A stretch of DNA of 64,000 nt from Streptomyces sp. ISL-96 (GTDB lineage Bacteria; Actinomycetota; Actinomycetes; Streptomycetales; Streptomycetaceae), in contig NZ_JAGGPA010000059.1 in the NCBI RefSeq assembly GCF_018614035.1, positions 1 to 64,000 of the forward strand. Reading direction: 5' to 3'. This document shows, piece after piece, positions 44,520 to 53,588 of the stretch. The notes under the pieces are model-generated. The model saw only the letters and a list, made by a program, of their open reading frames with translations. It ran no database searches and was not told the origin of the DNA. Positions within the stretch are counted from its first letter, which is position 1; the number at the start of each line of letters is the position of its first letter. The position numbers and the translations under genes were made by a program.

Positions 44520-46247
44520 TCAGGCCGTGGGCAAGACGTTTTCCGTCAATTCCTGGTAGGCGTCCACGATGTCGCCCGTATGGAGTGTGGTGATCTCCTC
44601 CTGGGAGGGCACGCCGGAGCTTCCATGGAGGTCGTAGATGCGCAGATCTCGGAGCGCTGCCGCCTTCCGGGACAGCTCACGCGCGAAGCGGCCATTGCCG
44701 AGTTGGTCGATCACCCCGTTGGTGACGGCGAGATCGCAGCAGGTCTCCAGCGCGACTGCCGCGTCCTCAGCGAGCACGTCACCCTGGGAGCCGAGGAACG
44801 TCTGCGCGATGAGGACGAGTTCACCGGCTGTGTACGACGGGAAGTCCACGCGGGTGTTGAACCGGGACGCGAGGCCGGGGTTGGTGGCCAGAAGCCCGCC
44901 GATCTCGTCCGAGTAGCCGGCGAGGACAACGACCAGACGGTGACGATCGTCCTCGGCACGCTTGAGGAGCACCTGGAGGGCTTCCTTGCCGAAGGCGTCA
45001 CCTCCCGAATAGCCGCTGTTGATCAGGGCGTACGCCTCGTCGATGAACAGGACTCCGTCGAGGGCGGCGTCGATGGCGTTCGTGGTCTTGAGAGCGGTTT
45101 CGCCGAGGTGCTGTCCCACCAGGTCCACGCGCTGGGCCTCCACCACGTGTCCGCGTTCCAGCAGTCCGAGTCCGGCGAAGATCTTGCCGACGATCCTCGC
45201 GACAGTCGTCTTGCCAGTGCCGGGTGGCCCGGCGAACACGAAGTGCTGGGGTGCGGGCGCTGCGGTCAGGCCCTGATCCCTGCGGACGGCGGCCATTCTC
45301 AGCTGGGCCGACAGCGTGCGCACCTGACGCTTGACCGGAGCCATGCCCACCATGTCGTCGAGCTGGGCCAGGGCTTCGTCCAGCAGCGCTCGTCTGGAGT
45401 CGTCGGTAAGGGAGGGCGCTTCGCCGGCGTCGGCAGCCGGCTTCGGACGGTGCCGGGAGTCCGGGGCCGCCTGGACGGGGACAGCTGCCGGCGCGGTAGT
45501 TCGTGTCTTCGCCCGCTCGGCCACGTCGGCTAGTTCCGGGCTGTACCGGAAGGCCTTCTGGAACTGCTTCAGCGCTTCCTCGGGGCGACCGAGCCCTTCT
45601 TGCGCCCTGCCGCGTAAGTAAGCGAGTTCACCCAGGAAATCGCTCTGGTCTCCCAGGGCATGTGGCAAGGGCGCCAGCACGTCGAGAGCCTCGTGGAACA
45701 CTTCCTGCACCACCAGCGCCGAAGCGACGTAAAGCTGCGACTCGTCACGCAGAAACGGGTCGCTGATGCCTTCGCCGAATCTCAGGACGAGCGGCCAGTC
45801 CTTCTTCAAGAAGGCGTAACGCGTGCAGACGAACCGGGTCTCGTCGCAGTCCAGGAGGGCGGTGGACAGCGATTGCCACGCCTCGTCGAGCCGATCGCCG
45901 TCCAGTAGCTGAGCCATCCCTGCCAGCCACAGATCGCGGGCCGTCTCCAGACGGAAGCGAACGTATCCCCCGATCTGGAACTGTGAGGACAACGGCGTTG
46001 TGAACTTCGAACGCAGGGCGCCGAAGGAATGCTGGAGTCCAGCCATGGCCTCGATCGCCTCTCGCCGGCGATAACCGGTGGCATGGAGCCCCAGCCAGGC
46101 GTCGGCTGCCGTCGGATCATGACTGATGGCGAACTCGAACCATCGAGCCGCGTTTGTCAGGTTGCCCTGTCGCAGGTGAGCGACAGCCTGGAGCCACGCC
46201 TGCTCGCACTTCTTCGTCGAGCGTCGCGAAACAGATGACTCCGGCAC
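44520..46247 (-). CDS. EccA-like TPR/AAA+ ATPase
   Basis: A 575-aa protein: an N-terminal TPR-like helical domain (about 1-230), a Pro/Ala linker, and a CbxX/CfqX-type AAA+ domain with Walker A GPPGTGKTTVARI, pore LVGQHLGETALKT, Walker B DGVLFIDEAYAL and sensor region LVVVLAGYSDEI. This layout is that of EccA, the cytosolic ATPase of ESX/type VII secretion. No other ESX core genes are next to it. GTG 46247 follows GGGGGAGAG; ATG 46265 lacks such a site. Divergent from the LuxR gene. Confidence 0.85.
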   Translation of the reverse strand: MPESSVSRRSTKKCEQAWLQAVAHLRQGNLTNAARWFEFAISHDPTAADAWLGLHATGYRRREAIEAMAGLQHSFGALRSKFTTPLSSQFQIGGYVRFRLETARDLWLAGMAQLLDGDRLDEAWQSLSTALLDCDETRFVCTRYAFLKKDWPLVLRFGEGISDPFLRDESQLYVASALVVQEVFHEALDVLAPLPHALGDQSDFLGELAYLRGRAQEGLGRPEEALKQFQKAFRYSPELADVAERAKTRTTAPAAVPVQAAPDSRHRPKPAADAGEAPSLTDDSRRALLDEALAQLDDMVGMAPVKRQVRTLSAQLRMAAVRRDQGLTAAPAPQHFVFAGPPGTGKTTVARIVGKIFAGLGLLERGHVVEAQRVDLVGQHLGETALKTTNAIDAALDGVLFIDEAYALINSGYSGGDAFGKEALQVLLKRAEDDRHRLVVVLAGYSDEIGGLLATNPGLASRFNTRVDFPSYTAGELVLIAQTFLGSQGDVLAEDAAVALETCCDLAVTNGVIDQLGNGRFARELSRKAAALRDLRIYDLHGSSGVPSQEEITTLHTGDIVDAYQELTENVLPTA

Positions 46248-46384
46248 GGCGTCTCTCCCCCTCATTGACTGGCAGTTGATGGTAACGAAGGAGGAGGCTC
46301 GCTGGGTGGCCCGCAGCCTTTGGGGCGCGACGCGGGCATCCGTTTTACATTGGATTAATCGATCGTTCGGTCGGTCGGGAGCAA

Positions 46385-46410
46385 CCGAATGGAGTGATTC
46401 CGTTCAGTAG
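46385..46410. promoter_or_regulatory. Palindromic site shared with SCO2400-family promoter, copy 2
   Basis: GAATGGA-GTGAT-TCCGTTC (46387-46405) within a 26-base word repeated at 44355-44380. It ends 10 bases before the LuxR start, so binding there would block transcription or translation of the regulator. Confidence 0.6.
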
Positions 46411-46420
46411 TCGCCGCGCG

Positions 46421-49336
46421 ATGGACAAGCGGGTCGCCCACGCCCCGGATGCCTCTGCCGAGGGGGCGGGCCGGCTCGTGGGGCGCGGGCGCGAGCAAGC
46501 CGTTCTCCATGAAGCCATCGCCCGCTTGAAGGATGGGGAGGGCGGACTGTATCTCGTCGAGGGCGACACCGGGGTCGGTAAGACGACGTTGGTGGAGTCC
46601 GTCCTGCGCTCGGCGGACGTAGCGGATGTATCGGTGCTGCGAGGCGGTGCGCGCGGTGGGGCGGTCCCGTACGGGCCGCTGATGGCGGCGCTCCGGGATC
46701 AGCTGTGGGATCAGCTCCGGGATCAGCATCCGCGCCGCTCGGGCGGCGAAGCGGCGGACGAGGGCAACGAGGGCATGGAGGACGTTCCATCGGCGATGAA
46801 GAGGGCGTTCGAGCGCCTCGCCCGCCGGCGTCCCACCGTCGTGTTCCTCGACGACTTGCAGTGGGCCGACGCGGCGACGCTGACCGTCCTGGCCGATTGG
46901 GTGGCGCCGGTGCCCGGGGTCCCGTTGCTGGTCATCGGGGCGTATCGCAGTGACGAACTTCCGCGTCAGCATCCTGTACGCAGCCTGCGGTCCGGGCTGC
47001 GGCGCGCCCCCGGCGGCAGGCAGTGGCATGTGCGGCTGGGGCCACTGGGCCGCGAGGACAGCGCCGTGTGCGTACGGCGGCTGCTGGGTGACGGAGTCGC
47101 GCCGGAGGTCCTGGACACCGTTGTGCGCCGCGCGCACGGCCTGCCCTTCTACCTGGAGGAGCTTGCGGCGGCGGTCACGGAGGCGGGAGAGGCCTCCCCG
47201 GACCGGGTGGTGCCCGAGTCCGTGAGGGACGCCGTTCTCCAGCGCGTCGCGAGGCTGTCGGAGCCGGCGCGGGCCGTCGCGGAGCTCGCCGCCGTCGCAG
47301 CGACAGTCCACCTCGATGTTCTGGCCGAGGTTCTGGCCGAGCTGGGAACGGAGGAGGCGGTCGAGGAGCTGTTCGAGTCCGGCGTACTGGTGGAGGTTCC
47401 TGACCCGGTCGGCGGGGCGGAGGAGGCCGCGGGGAAGGCGGCGTTCCGCCACGCACTGGTGGGCGAGGCGCTGTACGCCGCCATCCCCTGGGCCCGGCGT
47501 CGGCGCCTCCATGCCGTACTGGCGCAGGCACTGGAGGTACGCGGCGAGGCGCCTGCCGTCGTGGCCGCGCACTGGGACAAGGCCCACGAGCCGGCGCGCG
47601 CCCGGCCGCCGCTGCTGGCCGCCGCGGAGGCGGCGTGCCGGGTCCACGCCTACCGCGACGCCAGGAACGCGATCGACCGTGCTCTCGTCCTCTGGCCGCC
47701 CGGCGAGAAGGAAGCGGCCCGCGTACAGGTGGTGGACCGGCTCGGCGAGTGCGCCGAGCGTTGTGGCGACCTCGCGGAGGCGGCCCGCGCCTGGGAGGAA
47801 GTGGCGGCCGCACATCGTGCCGCAGGGGACCACGAGGCGCTCGCCCGTACGGAACGGTCCCTGGCCGGTGTCTACGAGCTGGCCGACGACTGGCCGCGTG
47901 CGCTGGGGGCCCGGTACCTGGCCGTCGAGGAGTTCGCCCGGGCCGGTCTGCCGACGGAGGCCGCTACGGAGCGGCTGGCGGCGGCCGCGCATCTTCAGTA
48001 CGCGGGCGACCTCACCGCGGCGCTGCGACTCGTACGGGAGGCACGGGCGGAGGTGGAGACCGAGGCCGCGGCGCACGACGTCACCGCGCTGCGGGCGCGC
48101 GCGACGGGCCTGGAGGGGCTGATCCGTACCAAACTCGGCGACGGGGTCGCCGGTACCGAGCTGACTCGCGAAGCGCTGGACCTGGCCCTGAGCTCCGAGC
48201 TCGACGCCCTCACCGCCGAGGTCTACTACCTGCACGCCGACGCGCTCGAACAGCGCACGGACTACCCGGCGGCGCTGGACGCCTGGGCCGACGCGCTGAC
48301 CTTCTGCCGCAGTCGCGGCCTGGACGCCGACGCGCACGTCTGCCTCGCCTGTCTGGCCCCGGCGCTCCGGCACACCGGCCAGTGGGACCGCGCGCTGGAA
48401 GTGGGTCACGAGGTTCTGGCCACCGACGACGCGCCGGAAGTGGCGCACATGGTGGCTGCCGGGGAGATCGGTCTCATCCTCGCCAACCGGGGTACGACGG
48501 CGCAGGCGCGTCGCCATCTCATCCGCGCCGCGGCGTTCTCGCAGACCCACGAGCTGTTCGGGCTCGAAATCGACACGTCCTGGGGCCTGGCACGGGCCGA
48601 CGACCTCGACGGTCAGGACGACAGCGCCGTGACCAGGCTGCGGGAACTGAACGCCCGCTGCCGCATCCGGGAAGAGCTCCACTACTCCGTGGCCGCGCTG
48701 CGCTGGTCCTCGTCGTACTTCGGCCGCCGGGGCCTGCGCGGTGACCTGGGCGCGTGCACGGACACCCTCGCGCGCATCGCGGCCGCCACAGGCACGGCGG
48801 AGGCGACCGGGGCGCTCGCCCATGCCCTGGGTGAGAGTGCCCTGTTGGAGGAGGATCCCTGCCGCGCCGCCGACCAGTTCGAGCGGGCACTCGCGCTGCT
48901 GGGAGCTGTCGCCCTCCCGCCCGAAACAGCGGAAACGCAGGTACGCGCCGGTGTGGCCCTGGCCGCCGCCGGGGACCGGGGCAAGGCGGTCGAGCGGCTC
49001 GTCCCCGCGTACCACACGGCACGGGCCCTCGGCGCCCGCCCGCTGGCCGCCGCGGCCCTGCGGGAGCTCGAAGCCCTCGGCGAAGATGTACGGCGCCGAC
49101 TCGGCCGCCGGGCCGCTCGGCACAGTGACCCGGCGGGGCTGACGTCCCGCGAACGCGAGGTCCTGCGGCTCGTCGCGGCCGGACTCACCAACTCCGAGAT
49201 CGCCGGCGGGCTGTTCCTCAGCCCCCGCACCGTGGACATGCACGTGCGCAACCTGCTCGCCAAGCTCGGCTGCCACACGCGGACAGAGGCGGCACGCAGG
49301 GCCGGTGAACTGGCCCTCCTGGAGACCATTGCGTGA
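46421..49336 (+). CDS. Large ATP-binding LuxR family (LAL) transcriptional regulator
   Basis: A 971-aa regulator. N-terminal AAA ATPase with Walker A GDTGVGKTTL and Walker B VVFLDDLQWAD; a long TPR-like helical middle; a C-terminal LuxR helix-turn-helix (LTSREREVLRLVAAGLTNSE, SPRTVDMHVRNLLAKL). LAL regulators sense ligands through the middle region and activate metabolic or secondary-metabolite genes. ATG 46421 was chosen although no ribosome binding site precedes it; it may be leaderless. The shared palindrome sits just upstream. Confidence 0.9.
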   Translation: MDKRVAHAPDASAEGAGRLVGRGREQAVLHEAIARLKDGEGGLYLVEGDTGVGKTTLVESVLRSADVADVSVLRGGARGGAVPYGPLMAALRDQLWDQLRDQHPRRSGGEAADEGNEGMEDVPSAMKRAFERLARRRPTVVFLDDLQWADAATLTVLADWVAPVPGVPLLVIGAYRSDELPRQHPVRSLRSGLRRAPGGRQWHVRLGPLGREDSAVCVRRLLGDGVAPEVLDTVVRRAHGLPFYLEELAAAVTEAGEASPDRVVPESVRDAVLQRVARLSEPARAVAELAAVAATVHLDVLAEVLAELGTEEAVEELFESGVLVEVPDPVGGAEEAAGKAAFRHALVGEALYAAIPWARRRRLHAVLAQALEVRGEAPAVVAAHWDKAHEPARARPPLLAAAEAACRVHAYRDARNAIDRALVLWPPGEKEAARVQVVDRLGECAERCGDLAEAARAWEEVAAAHRAAGDHEALARTERSLAGVYELADDWPRALGARYLAVEEFARAGLPTEAATERLAAAAHLQYAGDLTAALRLVREARAEVETEAAAHDVTALRARATGLEGLIRTKLGDGVAGTELTREALDLALSSELDALTAEVYYLHADALEQRTDYPAALDAWADALTFCRSRGLDADAHVCLACLAPALRHTGQWDRALEVGHEVLATDDAPEVAHMVAAGEIGLILANRGTTAQARRHLIRAAAFSQTHELFGLEIDTSWGLARADDLDGQDDSAVTRLRELNARCRIREELHYSVAALRWSSSYFGRRGLRGDLGACTDTLARIAAATGTAEATGALAHALGESALLEEDPCRAADQFERALALLGAVALPPETAETQVRAGVALAAAGDRGKAVERLVPAYHTARALGARPLAAAALRELEALGEDVRRRLGRRAARHSDPAGLTSREREVLRLVAAGLTNSEIAGGLFLSPRTVDMHVRNLLAKLGCHTRTEAARRAGELALLETIA

Positions 49337-49419
49337 ATACGGCAATTCTGCCGTTCTTGCCGCGTCGCAACCTACCTACATTCGGTGCATAACGACCCGA
49401 ATGGGGAGGTGTGCCAGAC

Positions 49420-49914
49420 ATGGGCAGCACCAAGATCATCGAAGAGACGACCGCGATGTGGACCAAGGAGCCGGACGGGGCCCGCAGCGCGCCCACCGTG
49501 ACCGCCCGCTCCGAGGACGGCCGGGTCACGATGCAGGCCGGTCCGTTCACGATGCACGCCGATCTTCCCGCGCCGCTCGGCGGCACCAACCAGGCACCCA
49601 GCCCCACAGCGCTGCTGCTCGGCGCGCTGGCCGGCTGCGCCGTCGCCTTCGTACAGGACACCCTCGCACCGCAGCTCGGTGTGCGGGTCACGTCCGTGGA
49701 GGCAGCGGCGCGGTGTCGGACGGACGCCCGCGGGCTGCTGGGCATGGACGGCGCGGAGCCCGATCTGCGCGACGTGTCCGTGGACGTGACGGTGGACTGC
49801 CCGGACGGCGAAGCCGCCGTCGCCGAGATCGCCCGGGTGTGGCAGGAGCGCTGCCCGATCTACCTCGCGCTCCAGAAGCCCGCCGACGTCGCAGTCCGCT
49901 TCCGGGCGGCCTGA
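49420..49914 (+). CDS. OsmC family protein
   Basis: A 164-aa OsmC/Ohr-fold protein with the paired Cys-containing region (LGALAGCAVAFVQDTLA and VWQERCPIYLAL), whose two Cys form the peroxidatic centre in this family. It detoxifies organic hydroperoxides or binds small molecules. ATG 49420 sits 10 bases after GGGGAGG; GTG 49411 is too close to that site. It starts 84 bases after the LuxR regulator, which may control it. Confidence 0.85.
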   Translation: MGSTKIIEETTAMWTKEPDGARSAPTVTARSEDGRVTMQAGPFTMHADLPAPLGGTNQAPSPTALLLGALAGCAVAFVQDTLAPQLGVRVTSVEAAARCRTDARGLLGMDGAEPDLRDVSVDVTVDCPDGEAAVAEIARVWQERCPIYLALQKPADVAVRFRAA

Positions 49915-49934
49915 CCGAAAAGGGAGCCGCAACC

Positions 49935-50570
49935 ATGCAACTGACGGAACCAGTCCATTCGCGGACCCGCCCCCGACCCCGCCCCCGCAAGGCCACGGCA
50001 GCCGAAGTCCGGCCCGTCACCGAGACCCTTGCGGCCGCGTTCTTCGCCGACCCGGTGATCGGGTGGGCATGGGACAACCCCGCGAGGCGTCGGCGTATCC
50101 TCCCGGACTTTTTCGAGCTCTGGGTCACAGGCTGTATGGAGTACGACGAGGTGTACGTGAGCGACGACCTCGCCGGAGCAGCCCTCTGGATGCCACCGCA
50201 TGTGCAGGAAGCCTTCGACGACGAGGCCGATGCCTTCGCCGCCGCTGTCGAGCGGGTGACGCACGAGTTCGCCCCCGCCGTGCTGCGCTTGCTCACGACC
50301 CTGGATGACCACCACCCGCGCGAGCCGCACTGCTACCTGCCGATCATGGGCACGCGCCCCGGCGAACAGGGGCGGGGCATCGGGTCCGCTCTCCTCGACA
50401 CCGTGCTGGAGCAGTGCGACCGGAACGGCCTGCCCGCCTACCTCGAAGCCACGAGCGCACGCAACCAAGTCCTGTACGCGCGCCACGGATTCCGCGGCAG
50501 AGGTGAAATCCCACTCCCCGACGGCCCTGCCCTGAGGGCGATGTGGCGCGAGCCCCGGCCTCACCATTGA
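49935..50570 (+). CDS. GNAT acetyltransferase
   Basis: A 211-aa GCN5-related N-acetyltransferase. The acetyl-CoA loop reads GEQGRGIGSALLD and the following helix and strand (EQCDRNGLPAYLEAT, NQVLYARHGFRGRGEI) complete the fold. An Arg/Pro-rich 25-residue leader precedes the domain. AGGGAG precedes ATG 49935, 20 bases after the OsmC stop, so the two are cotranscribed. Substrate unknown. Confidence 0.88.
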   Translation: MQLTEPVHSRTRPRPRPRKATAAEVRPVTETLAAAFFADPVIGWAWDNPARRRRILPDFFELWVTGCMEYDEVYVSDDLAGAALWMPPHVQEAFDDEADAFAAAVERVTHEFAPAVLRLLTTLDDHHPREPHCYLPIMGTRPGEQGRGIGSALLDTVLEQCDRNGLPAYLEATSARNQVLYARHGFRGRGEIPLPDGPALRAMWREPRPHH

Positions 50571-50583
50571 CGGACAGGAACAC

Positions 50584-50611
50584 AGCCCCGGGCCGCCCGC
50601 CCGGGGCTTTT
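50584..50611 (+). terminator. Intrinsic terminator after GNAT gene
   Basis: A 10-bp stem AGCCCCGGGC/GCCCGGGGCT (50584-50593, 50599-50608) followed by TTTT. Confidence 0.9.
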
Positions 50612-50655
50612 CGGCGCTACGGTGTGCCTTCACAGAATCTGCACAGGGGGGGACC

Positions 50656-51123
50656 TTGAGCAACCCGTACACGAGCAGCCCGCGACAACGGCCGCTGCGG
50701 AAGATGAAGCGCGCGTACGTCGGTGGAGTTCTGATCATGCTGGTCGGCTTCGGTTGCGGCAGTACTGCCGGGTCGGAGGACGCCCGACCGGCGGCAGCGG
50801 CCGCGAACCCGAGCGCTGCCCCGGCGCGCACTGAGACGGTCACCGCCACGCCAACCGCCACCGCCACCGCCACCGCAACGCCGGCGCCCAAGGCGACGGT
50901 CACGAAGCCAGGCCCGACCGTGACCGTGACCGTCACCGAGACGGAGACCGCCGAGGCCAACGGCTATGGCAGCGACGAGAGCGACGACACCGGCTCGGAC
51001 GTCTACTACGAGAACTGCGCCGCCGCCCGCGCCGCCGGTGCCGCGCCCGTCCACCGGGGCGAGCCTGGCTATGGCAGCCACCTGGACCGCGACAACGACG
51101 GCACCGGCTGCGACTGGGGCTGA
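50656..51123 (+). CDS. Excalibur calcium-binding domain protein
   Basis: A 155-aa surface protein: a short cytoplasmic start, a membrane segment (AYVGGVLIMLVGFGCGS, with a possible lipobox Cys), a Thr/Pro/Ala-rich spacer, and a C-terminal Excalibur motif (YYENCAAARAAGAAPVHRGE, DRDNDGTGCDWG) that binds calcium. It starts with TTG 50656 behind GGGGGGG; ATG 50704 is an alternative that would place the membrane segment at the N terminus. Role outside the cell unknown. Confidence 0.88.
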   Translation: MSNPYTSSPRQRPLRKMKRAYVGGVLIMLVGFGCGSTAGSEDARPAAAAANPSAAPARTETVTATPTATATATATPAPKATVTKPGPTVTVTVTETETAEANGYGSDESDDTGSDVYYENCAAARAAGAAPVHRGEPGYGSHLDRDNDGTGCDWG

Positions 51124-51281
51124 CACGCGAACGCCCACCCCGAACAGTGGGGTCCTCGTCGGGAACTATCGCACTTCCCCACACTTGCGTCACAGATTCA
51201 TCACTTCCGGAGGATCTACCTCCCCCAGCTCCCGACCGGGCCGTTACGGTCATGCCTCCACGAACCACCCTCGGGGGACAA

Positions 51282-52064
51282 ATGAGTTGGAACAACGAGA
51301 CCCAGCCGCAGTGGGGTCAGCCCCCAGTACAGCCACCGACACCGCCAGGAGCACAGCCGGGCTGGGCGCGGAAGCGAGTCGTCATTCCGTCTGCGGTCGG
51401 CCTGTTCTTCATCGGGGTCATCATCGGTAGCGCCGGAAGCGGCGGCGCGGAAACCGTCAGAAGCGCGACACCTGCACCCAAGGTGACCGTAACCGTCACG
51501 GCTGAGCCCAAGCAGGCCGGCACATCCGACGACAAGCCGGCTGAGCCGAAAGAGAAAGCGAAGCCCACCGCTGAGGACACTGGCAAGGAAGCGCTGGTAC
51601 CGAACTTCGTCGGCATGGGGCTTCAGTCTGCGCAGGACACCGCTCAGAGCAAGGGCTTCTACGTCCTGTCGTCGCACGACAGCCTGGGCCGAGGCCGGTT
51701 GCAAGCCCTCGATCGGAACTGGAAGGTCTGCTCGCAGAACATCAAGGCAGGCAAGACGGTGTCCACGGAAACCAAGCTGGACTTCGGTGCGGTGAAGCTC
51801 GAAGAGGGCTGCCCCGCCAAGGACGCGGAGCCTCTGGAAGCGGCAGGTGGCAAGATGCCGAACCTCGTCGGTAAATCGGTGAAGGCCGCTCGCGGAGCCC
51901 TCGACTCGGGTACGTCGGTCACTGTGACGGATGCTGCCGAGGGCCGCATGGTGCTGATGGAGAGCAACTGGAAGGTATGCGCTCAGACGCCCAGCCCAGA
52001 AGCGGAGCTGAAGGGGCAGCCGGTCGACATCACAGCGGTGAAGTTCGAAGAAGACTGCCCGTAG
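51282..52064 (+). CDS. Membrane protein with two PASTA-like domains
   Basis: A 260-aa protein: a Gln/Pro-rich cytoplasmic start, one membrane helix (VVIPSAVGLFFIGVIIGSAG), a charged linker, and two PASTA-like repeats (VPNFVGMGLQSAQDTAQSKG and MPNLVGKSVKAARGALDSG, each ending WKVC.Q). PASTA domains bind peptidoglycan precursors. No kinase domain is attached. ATG 51282 follows CGGGGGA. An intrinsic terminator follows. Confidence 0.87.
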   Translation: MSWNNETQPQWGQPPVQPPTPPGAQPGWARKRVVIPSAVGLFFIGVIIGSAGSGGAETVRSATPAPKVTVTVTAEPKQAGTSDDKPAEPKEKAKPTAEDTGKEALVPNFVGMGLQSAQDTAQSKGFYVLSSHDSLGRGRLQALDRNWKVCSQNIKAGKTVSTETKLDFGAVKLEEGCPAKDAEPLEAAGGKMPNLVGKSVKAARGALDSGTSVTVTDAAEGRMVLMESNWKVCAQTPSPEAELKGQPVDITAVKFEEDCP

Positions 52065-52083
52065 CGCTGGCGCGCAACTTCAT

Positions 52084-52110
52084 GCCCCGGGCTGCTGGCC
52101 CGGGGTTTTT
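52084..52110 (+). terminator. Intrinsic terminator after PASTA gene
   Basis: CCCCGGGC-tgctg-GCCCGGGG (52085-52105) followed by TTTTT (52106-52110). Confidence 0.92.
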
Positions 52111-52113
52111 GGT

Positions 52114-52142
52114 TGGAGCGGGTGACGAGAATCGAACTCGCG
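52114..52142 (-). other. 3' end fragment of a tRNA-Gly gene (attachment-site footprint)
   Basis: On the minus strand the 29 bases read as a T-arm (GCGAG TTCGATT CTCGT), a 3' acceptor strand CACCCGC, discriminator T and CCA, as in tRNA-Gly with acceptor GCGGGTG. The 5' two thirds of a tRNA (anticodon arm, D-arm) are absent, so it is not a functional gene. Such 3' duplicates mark the end of elements integrated into tRNA genes. Confidence 0.72.
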
Positions 52143-52213
52143 GGAGACGTCGGTGATCTGACCCGGCGGAATGACGTCCAAGAGACGGACCGCTGTACGG
52201 ATCCTCTCGATGC

Positions 52214-53047
52214 TCATCGTCGCCGCTTCAGTGCGTGTGCCGCGCGTGGGATCCCCTCGTGCAGCAGTCTGCCGACCAGGGCGCCGCCGAAGATGACGAC
52301 GCCCACGCCGACCAGCCAGGACTGGATGACCAGGACGGTGCCAATGGCCCCGTAGGTGAGAGCGTGTGACGCGATCAACGGGGAGAAGACGAGCCGGGAG
52401 AAGACCCTGAGAGCGAGCAGCCCGATCACGGTGGCCACCGAGCCGGGCCACAGGGCGCGCCAGCGGAGCCGCCCGCCGAGCAGCAATCGTTGCGACCACC
52501 AGAAGAACAGGACGGCGCTCAGCGCGGCGGCGAACGCGCCCGCGGGGGAATCTCGTCGCAGCGTGGTGGTCGCGGATACGAAGAGGTATCCGGTGAGCAC
52601 GCCGAGCCACACCACATGCCGCTACCTGGCCCACCAGCGGCCTGGCGGCAGGTCCCAGACCTTCTCGTAACCGGCCTGTACTGCCGCTGCGAAGGTCAGG
52701 CCGAAGACAGCGAGGGCGGCGATGCCGAACGCGGTCGTCGTCCGCAGGGCCTGGCCGGGCCGGGTGAACAGCTGCTCCACCAGTTCTCTGGAGGCGGCTG
52801 ATACGCCGAGTCCTTCCCCCAGCCACTGCCCGAACCCCCGCCCGCGTTCGGGGTCGCCCGAGGAAACGATGATGAGCAGCGGCACCAATGTGAGAAACCC
52901 CAGCGCCGCGAAGCCCAGCGAACGCGGCCCCAGCTCCAGATCGCTGCTCCGACGCCACCCGCGGCCGACCGGTGAATGGCTGATCGCGCTACGTAGCCGT
53001 CCGAACAGAGATGGGCGACCTGCTGCATTGGATGGCTCCATTGGCAT
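52214..53047 (-). pseudogene. YihY/BrkB family membrane protein interrupted by amber codon
   Basis: The N-terminal part (53047-52625, about 141 aa, with GFAALGFLTLVPLLIIVSSG) and the C-terminal part (52621-52214, with VVWLGVLTGYLFVSATTTLR, GAIGTVLVIQSWLVGVGVVI) are in the same reading frame and separated only by TAG at 52622-52624. Together they form a complete YihY/BrkB protein of about six helices. A single C-to-T change (CAG to TAG) explains it. It is either a real nonsense mutation or a sequencing error; homopolymer length is not involved. Confidence 0.8.
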
Positions 53048-53201
53048 GCCTGTCGACTACCACGTCGATACAGTCGCCGCGCGAGGGCGCGGCGTGCAGG
53101 TTCCCGGATAGCCTGGAAGAGCAAAGGGCTACCGGTCTCGGCTGGTTGCGCCCCCCTGCGGGGAGGTTCGAACCGACCGGGTGAACGGCAGGAGGGCAGC
53201 C

Positions 53202-53558
53202 ATGATCCAGGCAGCCGATATCCGTGAGTGGCGCAACCGCAACGTCGTCGATCCAAGGGGCCACAAGATCGGCGTGCTCGAAGCGATCTACGTGGACACC
53301 ACCACCGACGAGCCGGCCATGGCCACGGTCCGGACCGGACTCCCTACTCGCCACCGCTTGGCCTTCGTCCCCCTCGACGACGCGATCCTCGGACCGGACT
53401 ACGTCAAGGTCTTCCACGCGAGGGCACTGGTGAGGAAGGCACCCTCGATCGGCATGGACGACATCCTGCCCGCCGAGGCAGAGGAAATGATCTTCAAGCA
53501 CTACGACATGCCCTACCAGCCGGGCTCAGGCGGCGAACGGCAACTCGCACGCCGCTGA
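53202..53558 (+). CDS. PRC-barrel domain protein
   Basis: A 118-aa protein whose first 75 residues follow the PRC-barrel pattern (DIREWRNRNVVDPRGHKIGV, LAFVPLDDAILGPDYVKVFH). PRC barrels occur in RNA-processing and photosynthetic proteins and in stress-related actinobacterial proteins. AGGAGGG 6 bases before ATG 53202 decides the start over GTG 53181. It forms an operon with the small membrane protein 30 bases downstream. Confidence 0.85.
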   Translation: MIQAADIREWRNRNVVDPRGHKIGVLEAIYVDTTTDEPAMATVRTGLPTRHRLAFVPLDDAILGPDYVKVFHARALVRKAPSIGMDDILPAEAEEMIFKHYDMPYQPGSGGERQLARR

Positions 53559-53588
53559 CCGCCCAGGCTCAGCCCGAAGGAGGCGTCC

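Noticed and set aside
46355..49345. Minus-strand frame of about 1000 codons opposite the LuxR regulator
   Set aside because: Pure antisense shadow; the plus strand encodes all Walker and HTH motifs.
49411..49419. GTG 49411 as the OsmC start
   Set aside because: The ribosome binding site GGGGAGG ends only 1 base before it; ATG 49420 has proper spacing.
52114..52186. Complete tRNA-Gly gene
   Set aside because: Only the T-arm and 3' acceptor sequence match; the anticodon and D-arms and the 5' acceptor strand are absent.
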